Shown one piece after another: positions 24,767 through 32,437 of a stretch of DNA of 64,000 bases. The notes under the pieces are model-generated. The model worked only from the letters and a program-made list of their open reading frames with translations, did no database searches and was not told where the DNA came from. The DNA is from an uncultured Acidobacteriota bacterium (GTDB lineage Bacteria; Acidobacteriota; Terriglobia; Bryobacterales; Bryobacteraceae), in assembly GCA_902826605.1 (NCBI GenBank), contig CADEFM010000015.1, positions 1 through 64,000 of the forward strand, read 5' to 3'. Positions within the stretch are counted from its first letter, which is position 1; the number at the start of each line of letters is the position of its first letter. The position numbers and the translations under genes are program-made.

Positions 24767-25780
24767 GAAGCGTTGATACACGCCCCATGTCCTCTCAACC
24801 GCCGCATCCCAAGTGAACTCGCTTACTCGCGCGGCGCCGCGCTCCGCGATTTTCGCGCGCAGACCTTCATCGCCTGCCAGACGCGCTAACGCGGTTCCTA
24901 TCTCCTCCGTACTCAACGGATCTATCAGGAGCGCGGCATCTCCAGCTACTTCCGGCAGGGCGGATCGGTTGGACGTAACCACCGGCACTCCATGCGCCAT
25001 CGCTTCCAGCACTGGCATCCCGAATCCTTCATCGAGCGACGGAAAGGCGAAAATACTGGCGCGGCGATACAGGTCCTGCAACCTTACCTGGGGAACGTAG
25101 CCGAGCACTTCGATATCCGCCTTGCGGGGGCTCATCTCCACCGAGTGGAGTTCTTCCGCGGCGCCGTAGCCATCGGCAGCTCCGGCCAGCGCCAAGCGCC
25201 AGCCCGCCGGCATTTGTTCGAACGCCTTCACCAGTCGCGCAATATTCTTGCGGCGCTGGATCGCCCCAATGCAGAGAACCAGATTTTCTCGCGGGATGGC
25301 CGTCTTGATTGCGGGGACTCGCACGCCATGCGCAATTACGTGGATGCGCGAGCGCTCCACATCCAATAGGGTTTCGACCTGACCGGCAGTGAACTGAGAG
25401 ACCGCGACAATCGCGTCACTGTTAGCCGCAGCCTGCCTGGCCTGCTCCGTAAAGCGCGAGCGAAACTCAGGCGAGGAATAGTCCCCCGTCATCACGAAGA
25501 GGTCGTGAAATGTAGTCACCGTGCGCCCCGCTCGAGCATCCACGCGCTGGTTCAAAGCATGAAATAGGTCGGAGCGAGGCGTACCGTATAGCAAGCGCCG
25601 GCTCGCGTTTGCGGGTAGCGAATCCGCCATGGATCGGAGTATGCGGTGGGGCCGGTAATAGAAACGAAAGCTTTCAGCGGGATAGCGGCGAGCCAAACCA
25701 AAAAGAATCTCGCGTGAATACACGCCGACTCCGGACAGATTCCGGCCCAGGCTATAAGTGGCGTCCAGTGCAATGCGCAA
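24758..25780 (-). CDS. Family 4-type glycosyltransferase
   Basis: A 340-residue GT-B enzyme using an NDP-sugar donor. N-terminal GVGVYSREIL and HDLFVMTGDYS elements belong to the acceptor domain. The donor domain shows GAIQRRKNIARLV, LGYVPQVRLQDLYRRA and the EGFGMPVLEAMAHGVPVV motif with the catalytic Glu. Probably acts in surface polysaccharide or glycolipid assembly. Confidence 0.88.
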   Translation of the reverse strand: MRIALDATYSLGRNLSGVGVYSREILFGLARRYPAESFRFYYRPHRILRSMADSLPANASRRLLYGTPRSDLFHALNQRVDARAGRTVTTFHDLFVMTGDYSSPEFRSRFTEQARQAAANSDAIVAVSQFTAGQVETLLDVERSRIHVIAHGVRVPAIKTAIPRENLVLCIGAIQRRKNIARLVKAFEQMPAGWRLALAGAADGYGAAEELHSVEMSPRKADIEVLGYVPQVRLQDLYRRASIFAFPSLDEGFGMPVLEAMAHGVPVVTSNRSALPEVAGDAALLIDPLSTEEIGTALARLAGDEGLRAKIAERGAARVSEFTWDAAVERTWGVYQRFLI

Positions 25781-25816
25781 GCGAATGCTATCGTCGCATG
25801 CCAGGAGAGCGGTTGG

Positions 25817-26713
25817 CTAGTTTACGGTCGCACTGGATGCGGAAGCGAATACCAGTGGGCGCATTCCTGCGCGGAAGCGAATCAGATCCAATTCCGCTTC
25901 CTCCAGCAAGCGATCAACGGAAACGGGATGCCGGCAGTCGAAAATTGCACCCCCCACTCCGATGCCCCGTTCGCGCGCAGCCAAAGATATGCGTGACCAA
26001 GCCAGCTCGACGCCTTCGACATGGGTGTCAAAAATGCTGAGACCAAAACGAATTCGCGAAATTCGTCCCAGCAAATCGCCTGGCCCAATGAGTGAACGCA
26101 GGAAATCGGAAGCTTCGATCGCCGCCAGATCGCTGCGTTCCCCGATGTAGCCTTCTGGACACAAGGCCTCAGGCTCAACCGCCAAGAGAAGCAAGCGTTG
26201 CCCCAGGCGTTCGGCCTGACTGCGGTCTCTGCGAGCCAGCATTAGGAACGCTTCACGATTGACAAGCCCGGTGAGAGGATCCATCATAGACGCCGCGCGG
26301 ACGGCCGCCACAAAACGTTGACGCTCCAAAGCATGACGCATGGCGCGTGCAAGCGGGCCGCAATCCAGATGACTCTTCACCAGCACGTCCTGCGCGCCTT
26401 CCCGGAGCAAACGAACCGCCACCTCGCGATCGTCTGATGCCGTCAACAACACAATGGGAATACCAGGAGCCAGTGCCGTTAAAGCTCGGAACCGTACTAA
26501 TGGCGCTGCGTCCGATGGGTTCGGCGCGATCAGAACAATATCGATGGTATCGTTGGATAATACGGAAACGGTTTCTTCCCAATTGGCTGCGTGAATCGTC
26601 TCAAACGTAGCCCATCCCACCCAGAAGTCTCCGTCGCTCATCTCTGTCAGAACGTCCTGGACGAATACGGCGTCCGCAGCGTCTGACTCCACTAACAGGA
26701 CTTTGATATTCAC
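25817..26713 (-). CDS. Degenerate receiver plus degenerate GGDEF protein
   Basis: A 298-residue protein starting GTG at 26713. Residues 3-125 have a response-regulator fold (IKVLLVESD, PIVLLTAS, VLVKSHLD), but the phosphoacceptor position is A63 (DIVLIAPNP). Residues 140-290 resemble a GGDEF domain (MDPLTGLVNREAFLML), but the active-site loop reads RISRIRFG in place of GGDEF. It therefore probably neither takes phosphate nor makes cyclic-di-GMP and may be a binding or scaffold protein. It lies 40 bp downstream of a sigma-54 activator gene on the same strand. Confidence 0.75.
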   Translation of the reverse strand: MNIKVLLVESDAADAVFVQDVLTEMSDGDFWVGWATFETIHAANWEETVSVLSNDTIDIVLIAPNPSDAAPLVRFRALTALAPGIPIVLLTASDDREVAVRLLREGAQDVLVKSHLDCGPLARAMRHALERQRFVAAVRAASMMDPLTGLVNREAFLMLARRDRSQAERLGQRLLLLAVEPEALCPEGYIGERSDLAAIEASDFLRSLIGPGDLLGRISRIRFGLSIFDTHVEGVELAWSRISLAARERGIGVGGAIFDCRHPVSVDRLLEEAELDLIRFRAGMRPLVFASASSATVN

Positions 26714-26753
26714 ACGGAATAGTACGCGAATCTGTCCGAAGTTCTCACGTTTT

Positions 26754-27791
26754 TCAGTTGACCATCTGATATTCTTTGAGCTTCCTATACAAAGTGGTTC
26801 GGCCGATTCCAAGCAGGTGGGCAGCCACCGCTCTGTCGCCCCTTGTATACTCCAGTGCATTGATGATCGCGCGCCGTTCCAGTTCGGCCAGGGGCACCAC
26901 CGTGGGCAGAGGGGCGAGCGCGAAAGTGCCAGAGGGAGGGGCTGACAATTCTCCCGCGCTCACACCATCCTTCATCGGACCCGCGTGCGCTCCGGCCGCG
27001 GTCATCAGATACTGAGCTTTTTTCTGGATCAGATGATTTTGAAGATTGGACGGAAGATCGGCGACATGCAGCAACGGTCCAGAGTTGATGGCGACCATAT
27101 GCTGCACGCAGTTTTCCAATTCCCGGATATTGCCCGGCCAGTCGTAGGAAAGAATGATCTCAAGCGCCTCAGCCGTGACACTGTAGTGGCTGCCGACCCG
27201 GGACAAAAAGTGACTAATCAGAGCGGGGATGTCTTCCTTGCGTTCCCGCAGCGGTGAAAGCCGCATGTTGATCACGTTGAGCCGAAAGAACAGATCCCGG
27301 CGGAACGTGCCTTTTTCCACTTCCTTGGCCAGATCGCGATTGGTCGCCGCGATGATGCGGAAATCCGAGCGCCGCGTGGTGAGCGAGCCGACAGGGCGAA
27401 ATTCTTTTTCCTGCAACACGCGTAAGAGCTTCGCTTGAAGATCCAGCGGCAGTTCACCGATCTCGTCGAAAAACGCAGTGCCATTATTGGCCGCTTCAAT
27501 CAATCCTATTTTGGCGTTGGCCGCGCCGGTGAAGGCGCCCTTCACATGGCCGAACAGTTCGCTTTCCATCAAGGGACCTACCATGGAGGAGCAATCGATC
27601 GTTATAAAAGGACCGTGCGGGTCTTTGCCATGGATGCTGCGCGCCACTACTTCTTTGCCGGTTCCCGTTTCGCCTAGCAATAGCGCGGGCCAGCGGCAGC
27701 GCCCCAGCTTTTCGATGAGATGCAATACTTGGCGCGTACGGGCCGAGTGGCCGACCAGAACGTGACGCGTCTCTTCAGTTGCCGTTACCAT
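26754..27791 (-). CDS. Sigma-54-dependent activator lacking a sensory domain
   Basis: A 345-residue enhancer-binding protein. The ATG at 27791 follows GAGGG; only about 12 residues precede the AAA+ domain, so there is no receiver or PAS domain. Walker A GETGTGKE (40-47), the sigma-54 loop GAFTGA (85-90), FFDEIGE Walker B and the YDWPGNIRELEN sensor segment are intact. After a long linker a Fis-type helix-turn-helix (RAVAAHLLGIGRTTLYRKL) ends the protein. Like PspF, it would be constitutively active unless held by a partner; the degenerate receiver/GGDEF protein downstream is a candidate. Confidence 0.9.
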   Translation of the reverse strand: MVTATEETRHVLVGHSARTRQVLHLIEKLGRCRWPALLLGETGTGKEVVARSIHGKDPHGPFITIDCSSMVGPLMESELFGHVKGAFTGAANAKIGLIEAANNGTAFFDEIGELPLDLQAKLLRVLQEKEFRPVGSLTTRRSDFRIIAATNRDLAKEVEKGTFRRDLFFRLNVINMRLSPLRERKEDIPALISHFLSRVGSHYSVTAEALEIILSYDWPGNIRELENCVQHMVAINSGPLLHVADLPSNLQNHLIQKKAQYLMTAAGAHAGPMKDGVSAGELSAPPSGTFALAPLPTVVPLAELERRAIINALEYTRGDRAVAAHLLGIGRTTLYRKLKEYQMVN

Positions 27792-27977
27792 TGTGCCCTC
27801 TGACCTAGTGCTTGGCCATGCATTCACCTTATATAGTGTGTTCACCCAAGGATTAATCTACGGCTGATTTACACTTTCTACAAGACCCGCGTAAGGAGAA
27901 GAGGGGTAGGCATATTAGGGGTAAGGAATACCCCCATCGGCGGGGTACGTCGCAGCGCAAGAGCCGATTTTCCGGAT

Positions 27978-28709
27978 CTAAGGTCGAAGAACGGGTTCTT
28001 CAATTACCCGCGCAGCCCCTGTCTCTTCGCGCACACGGACGGCCAGCTCGTTGGCTCGCTCCAGAGGGATTGCCCGGCCCACCACCACACGCCAAAGGGG
28101 CGGTGTTCCATCGGTAGCCAGTACGCGGGCTTCGCCGAAGACTTCCGCCATGCGGGCGCGCAAGTCCTCGGCACGCTCGCGGGCTGCGAAGGCTCCCGCT
28201 TGCACCGAATAATTTGCAGATCCTGTTCCCAAAGCGGAATCCCCCCCCGTCAATTCTGGCAACGATTGGGTGCTGGGCGCGGCAATCACCGTGATCCTCA
28301 CCTTCGCGGTGCCTGGTCCCAGCATTTGAATATCGCGCGCGGCGGCGCGCGAGAGATCGATGATGCGTCCCTTTACAAAAGGACCTCGATCCGTAATGCG
28401 CACTTCGACGTGTTTACCGTTTTGGAGATTCGTGACTTGTACCCACGTCTCGAATGGAAGCAGACGGTGGGCGGCGGTGAACTTCTCCATGTCGTAGATC
28501 TCACCCGACGCGGCCCGGCGTCCGTGGTAGGGAACCCCATACCAGCTCGCCACTCCGATTTCCGTCGATCCTATGCGGGCGGGCGGAATCGGAGTTTGCG
28601 CGCGCGCGGGCTTGCGGCCGCAACCCGCTATCGCGCTCGACAACATGACGATGACGATCAAACATGCATGAACAGGGCTTCGAAACACACTCGGCCATCT
28701 CCAAGTCAT
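27978..28709 (-). CDS. rlpA: Septal ring lytic transglycosylase RlpA-like lipoprotein
   Basis: A 243-residue protein with a lipoprotein signal (AIAGC, lipid Cys near 30). The RlpA double-psi barrel follows (GVASWYGVPYHGRRAASG, FETWVQVTNL, ITDRGPFVKGRIIDLSRAAA), and the C-terminal 75 residues form a SPOR peptidoglycan-binding domain (YSVQAGAF). It would cleave denuded glycan strands during cell separation. A sigma-70-like promoter for a divergent tiny gene lies upstream. Confidence 0.9.
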   Translation of the reverse strand: MTWRWPSVFRSPVHACLIVIVMLSSAIAGCGRKPARAQTPIPPARIGSTEIGVASWYGVPYHGRRAASGEIYDMEKFTAAHRLLPFETWVQVTNLQNGKHVEVRITDRGPFVKGRIIDLSRAAARDIQMLGPGTAKVRITVIAAPSTQSLPELTGGDSALGTGSANYSVQAGAFAARERAEDLRARMAEVFGEARVLATDGTPPLWRVVVGRAIPLERANELAVRVREETGAARVIEEPVLRP

Positions 28710-28805
28710 CTAGAACAATTCTATCCATTTACGTTTTTTCATGGGGAAGTCTCCAATTCCACTGCAAGCCAACGGCCAAGCACCCGTCCCACACACATTT
28801 TTTTC

Positions 28806-28834
28806 TTGACTTTATTTTCAATCCACCTTATAAA
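28806..28834 (+). promoter_or_regulatory. Strong sigma-70-type promoter of the Lys/Ala peptide gene
   Basis: TTGACT at 28806-28811 and TATAAA at 28829-28834 each match five of six consensus bases at the ideal 17-bp spacing. Transcription would start near 28841, giving a leader of about 56 nt before the ATG at 28897. The surrounding sequence is A/T-rich, unlike the rest of the window. Confidence 0.65.
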
Positions 28835-28896
28835 GGGGACACAAGCGCGCTCTCTCATGAGTGGCGCGCAATCTGATGTTAAGGGAGAATCAACGA

Positions 28897-28962
28897 ATGA
28901 AATACGCAACCAAAAAGAAAGCCGCCGCGAAGAAGAAGGCTGCTCCGAAGAAAAAGAAGTAG
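28897..28962 (+). CDS. 21-residue Lys/Ala-rich peptide
   Basis: ATG at 28897 with a GGGAG ribosome site 9 bp upstream, TAG at 28960-28962. The product is almost only Lys and Ala (MKYATKKKAAAKKKAAP, then four Lys), resembling histone H1-like tails. A near-consensus promoter precedes it and two intrinsic terminators follow, so it is built as an independent, highly transcribed unit. It could coat DNA or RNA. It may alternatively be a small RNA with a fortuitous frame, though the ribosome site argues for translation. Confidence 0.65.
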   Translation: MKYATKKKAAAKKKAAPKKKK

Positions 28963-28970
28963 CTAAGCGG

Positions 28971-28989
28971 CTCGCGATAGCGAGTTTTT
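28971..28989 (+). terminator. Short intrinsic terminator after the Lys/Ala peptide
   Basis: CTCGC, GATA loop, GCGAG, then five T. It lies 8 bp after the stop codon. The stem is short and probably works with the second terminator. Confidence 0.6.
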
Positions 28990-28998
28990 GATCAGTAC

Positions 28999-29025
28999 CG
29001 GCCCCGAGCAATCGGGGCCGTTTTT
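28999..29025 (+). terminator. Strong intrinsic terminator
   Basis: A perfect nine-base stem (CGGCCCCGA, GCAA loop, TCGGGGCCG) is followed by TTTTT at 29021-29025. It stops rightward transcription before the convergent methyltransferase gene. Confidence 0.85.
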
Positions 29026-29046
29026 ATTTGGCGCCGAGTCATCGAT

Positions 29047-30009
29047 CTATTCTGAAACTCCATCCTGCTTGCGCTGCACTAGCACCCGAAACGTTTCTCC
29101 CATCCCATACAGCAGTGTCTTCAACTGTAGAGCGTGCCCGCCGGCGATGGCTTGCTCGAAGCGGCTCTCTCCTAGGTGCATCAGCCACTGCGTCATTGTC
29201 TCATTGCTCACGGTCTGCAATCCCGCCTCTTCGCCTGCTTCTTGCAACACGGAAAAGGGTACGTGCGATGTGATGTCGCGCTGGCCCGGATCTTCCAGCA
29301 CTTCCTCCGATGCAACATGCTTCCGGTAGCTCATGAGGGTGCCGCGGGGGAAGCGGGTGGCTTCCCGAGCGGGGTATCCGTAGTCAACAGTGAGAACATA
29401 ACCATGCTCTAACCGCTCAGCAATGCGGCGCATCCATTGAACCCCGTTAAAGTGCAGTTCGGCGATTTGCTGTTCGGGACGAGCGTGACGGGCTAGGTAA
29501 TGTCTTGCAATTTCATTAACCGAGGGTCCGGTAACGAACTCGAAACCATCTCCGCGAACGCCCACTCGCTGTTCGCGCCACGAGGCTCCATCGCGCACCG
29601 CGACATCCACAGGAAGGGCGTCGAAGAATTCGTTGGAGAATACCGCTCCGGCAAACCGCGCGGGTATCTCTCCGTGATCGACATCAACGGGAACGTAGCG
29701 GAAACGCCCGAGTGCGTCGGCCATCTCCGCGCGGCCCGCGCCTAGTTCGACGACGGTCAGATTCCCGGGAGGCCCCATGGCGGAGGTGAGTTCTTCCAGC
29801 GCCGCCGCCACCAACCGTCCGAACACGGGCTGCAACTGTTCGGCTGTGAAGAAGTCGCCGGAGCGTCCAAAGGGATCGGAGCCAGCGTGAACTTTTTGCC
29901 GGTAGTAGCCGAAGTCTGGATCGTAAAGCGCCAGGTCCATGAACCGGGAGAACTGCATCGGACCTTCGCTAAGAATCAGGTCCCGAATCTTCGCAGCAAG
30001 CGGAGTCAC
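29047..30009 (-). CDS. SAM-dependent methyltransferase, MidA/NDUFAF7 family
   Basis: A 320-residue protein from GTG 30009. The family signature is clear: ILSEGPMQFSRFMDLALYDP, GYYRQ, GDFFTA and the SAM-binding VVELGAGR motif, then SNEFFDALPVD. NDUFAF7 methylates an arginine in a respiratory complex I subunit; the bacterial substrate is less certain. Slightly shorter than typical (about 350-400). Confidence 0.88.
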   Translation of the reverse strand: MTPLAAKIRDLILSEGPMQFSRFMDLALYDPDFGYYRQKVHAGSDPFGRSGDFFTAEQLQPVFGRLVAAALEELTSAMGPPGNLTVVELGAGRAEMADALGRFRYVPVDVDHGEIPARFAGAVFSNEFFDALPVDVAVRDGASWREQRVGVRGDGFEFVTGPSVNEIARHYLARHARPEQQIAELHFNGVQWMRRIAERLEHGYVLTVDYGYPAREATRFPRGTLMSYRKHVASEEVLEDPGQRDITSHVPFSVLQEAGEEAGLQTVSNETMTQWLMHLGESRFEQAIAGGHALQLKTLLYGMGETFRVLVQRKQDGVSE

Positions 30010-30112
30010 GTGGTTGAATCGGCCTAAGGGACGCGCTGAATGGCGCTGTCCAACTCGGTGAAGAGCGCCAACGCGGCAGTAAAAAAAGCGACCGACGCAA
30101 CTCGCTCCAATT

Positions 30113-30997
30113 TCATAAAGCCAGGTGTTTCAGATAATCGCGAAACGCCTCACCTAAATCGTGACGCTTCAGCGCGAACTCGACAGTCGCTTGCAGGAAG
30201 CCCAGCTTGTCGCCCGCGTCATAGCGTTTGCCCTCGAACTTGTATCCGTAGATGGGACGGCTGCGTAACATGTGCTTGAGGCCGTCGGTCAGCTGGATCT
30301 CACCGCCACTGCCCGGCTGGATGGCTTCGAGCGAATGAAAAATTTCTGGTGTCAGGATGTAGCGCCCAATAATCGCCAGATTCGACGGTGCGTCTTCCGT
30401 CTTGGGTTTTTCCACCAGATTACGAATACGATACAAACGGTCACGACCGCCGTTATGGCCGACTGGTTCGGCATCCACCACGCCATATGCGGAAATGTTT
30501 TCGCGAGGCACTTCCATCAATGCAAGAACTGGCGCGTGATAAAACTCATAGACGTCCAGCAACTGGCGCAAACACGGCGTCTCGGCATCGATCACGTCGT
30601 CCGACAAGATCACGGAGAACGGTTCGTTGGCCACCAGTTCGCGCGCCCGCAGCACGGCATGACCCAGTCCGAGGGCCTCCTTTTGGCGCACATAAGCGAC
30701 ATCGATCATGTCGGAAACCGAGCGAACGGTTTCTAGCAGATCTTTCTTCTTACGCGTTTCGAGCAAGTGCTCCAGCTCAAAGCTGACGTCGAAGTGATCT
30801 TCAATGGCGCTCTTGCCTCGCCCTGTGACGATGATAATGTTGTGCACGCCGGAGTGAATCGCCTCTTCTACTCCGTACTGAATCAAGGGCTTGTCCACCA
30901 GGGCCAGCATCTCTTTGGGTTGGGCCTTGGTTGCCGGTAAGAAGCGCGTGCCGAGCCCGGCCGCGGGGAAAACCGCCTTACGAACTTTTTCGACCAT
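30113..30997 (-). CDS. galU: UTP-glucose-1-phosphate uridylyltransferase
   Basis: A 294-residue enzyme making UDP-glucose for surface glycans. The nucleotide-binding signature KAVFPAAGLGTRFLPATKA (residues 7-25), a KPLIQYGVEEA block, ILSDDVIDAE and the VEKP element are all present. Length is as expected for GalU. It is upstream of the MidA-like gene on the same strand, about 100 bp apart. Confidence 0.94.
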   Translation of the reverse strand: MVEKVRKAVFPAAGLGTRFLPATKAQPKEMLALVDKPLIQYGVEEAIHSGVHNIIIVTGRGKSAIEDHFDVSFELEHLLETRKKKDLLETVRSVSDMIDVAYVRQKEALGLGHAVLRARELVANEPFSVILSDDVIDAETPCLRQLLDVYEFYHAPVLALMEVPRENISAYGVVDAEPVGHNGGRDRLYRIRNLVEKPKTEDAPSNLAIIGRYILTPEIFHSLEAIQPGSGGEIQLTDGLKHMLRSRPIYGYKFEGKRYDAGDKLGFLQATVEFALKRHDLGEAFRDYLKHLAL

Positions 30998-31061
30998 GCG
31001 ATTTCTATTCTAGCGGTTTGGCTTTGCGGCTTTAAAGTCCGTCCCGCTCGCCCTGCCAGGG

Positions 31062-31514
31062 TCACTTTAGCAAGTCGGCGATCGCGCGAAGCTCTCGCCG
31101 GAAGTCTTCGAGCAGTGGCGACAAATCTCGCGCTTCCTCGGCCGCAAAAAGATCGCCCTGCACTTTCTTGGTTTTCATCTGTTTTGCAGGAGCTCGGGCG
31201 GGTACCGGCCTCGTCAAGGATTCCATAAACTTGCGCGCACCCTCAATGGTATAGCGCTTCTCATAGAGCAGGCGCTTAATCTCAAGCACGAGTTCGACAT
31301 CCTTGCGGCGGAACAAGCGCTGGCCATTGCCGGCCTTCTTTGGGCCCAATGCAGGGAACTCCGTCTCCCAGAAACGTACTACGTACGGCTTGACGCCCGC
31401 CAGACGGGCAACTTCTCCTATTCGAAAGTAGAGCTTATTGGGTATCTCCGCGGTTTCAAGGGCGAAAATTTCCGGGGAACTCTTCCTATCCCGCATTTCT
31501 TCCCGCACACGCAT
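31062..31514 (-). CDS. MerR-family transcriptional regulator
   Basis: A 150-residue protein. A winged MerR helix-turn-helix lies at about 28-100 (YFRIGEVARLAGVKPYVVRFWE and RLFRRKDVELVLEIKRLL), followed by a basic linker and a C-terminal amphipathic helix (LEDFRRELRAIADLL) for dimerisation. No metal-binding Cys pattern. Proteins like this are common near housekeeping genes in this phylum; target unknown. Its start is 17 bp from the divergent rlmB start, so promoters overlap. Confidence 0.88.
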   Translation of the reverse strand: MRVREEMRDRKSSPEIFALETAEIPNKLYFRIGEVARLAGVKPYVVRFWETEFPALGPKKAGNGQRLFRRKDVELVLEIKRLLYEKRYTIEGARKFMESLTRPVPARAPAKQMKTKKVQGDLFAAEEARDLSPLLEDFRRELRAIADLLK

Positions 31515-31531
31515 GACGTACCCTTATCATA

Positions 31532-32278
31532 GTGTCCCCGCTTGCAGGAATCCATCCCGTCCGAGAAGCGCTTCGCGCCGGACGACCGCTAGATCGAGTT
31601 CTTATCGCGAAAGGGGCCGGCGGCCCGCGACTACAGGAGATCATTGCGCTATGCAAAGAGCGCGGCGTTGCCGTACGATTTGAGGCCCGGGAGCAGTTGG
31701 ACCGGGCGGTTAACGGCGCGCAACATCAGGGTGTGGTGGCCATTGGCGCTGCTGAGACATATGCATCGCTTGAAGACACCGCAGCGGCGGGCGGACTGCA
31801 CGTCTTGCTGGACGGCGTGGAAGACCCCCACAACCTTGGCGCCATCATTCGCACGGCGCATGCCGCCGGGGCAGCCGCCGTGGTGATCCCGGAACGCCGC
31901 GCGGTGGGACTTACGGAAACGGTAGCGCGCGTGTCGGCCGGCGCAACCGCCTACCTGCCCGTAGTGCGCGTGGTGAACATCAACCGTGCCTTGGACGATC
32001 TGAAGAACCGCGGCTATTGGATCTATGGCCTCGATGAGCGTGGCCAACAGAGTTACGACGCGGTGGAGTTCACTCCTCCTACCGCCCTCGTGCTCGGCGC
32101 GGAAGGCCACGGCCTGCACGAACACACCGCAAAACGGTGCGACTTTCTGGTGCGAATTCCCATGGCAGGAGAGTCGGCGGCAGGAGTGGCCTCGCTCAAT
32201 GTGAGTGTCGCGGCGGGAGTGGTCCTGTTCGAATGGAAGCGCCGCAGGAGCAGCGCCGCTCCTGTGAACAACCTGTGA
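31532..32278 (+). CDS. rlmB: 23S rRNA (guanosine-2'-O)-methyltransferase RlmB
   Basis: A 248-residue SPOUT methyltransferase modifying G2251 in the peptidyl-transferase P loop, starting GTG at 31532. N-terminal substrate-binding domain with GIHPVREAL; SPOUT motifs LLDGVEDPHNLGAIIRTA, ALVLGAEGHGL and IPMAGESAAGVASLNVSVA, which form the trefoil knot binding SAM. Confidence 0.93.
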   Translation: MSPLAGIHPVREALRAGRPLDRVLIAKGAGGPRLQEIIALCKERGVAVRFEAREQLDRAVNGAQHQGVVAIGAAETYASLEDTAAAGGLHVLLDGVEDPHNLGAIIRTAHAAGAAAVVIPERRAVGLTETVARVSAGATAYLPVVRVVNINRALDDLKNRGYWIYGLDERGQQSYDAVEFTPPTALVLGAEGHGLHEHTAKRCDFLVRIPMAGESAAGVASLNVSVAAGVVLFEWKRRRSSAAPVNNL

Positions 32279-32437
32279 ATACCCGTTTCTCAACCACTGT
32301 CTCCGCGATCACCGCCGTCGCCGGTCAGGCGACCTCGATACGCTATTATTTGTCGATGCCTCCCGCGACGTTCGTGGAAGGATGGAGGCGTGCGCCCAGC
32401 CGAGCGCCGAACACTCGGCCCACGACGCTTTTCAACC

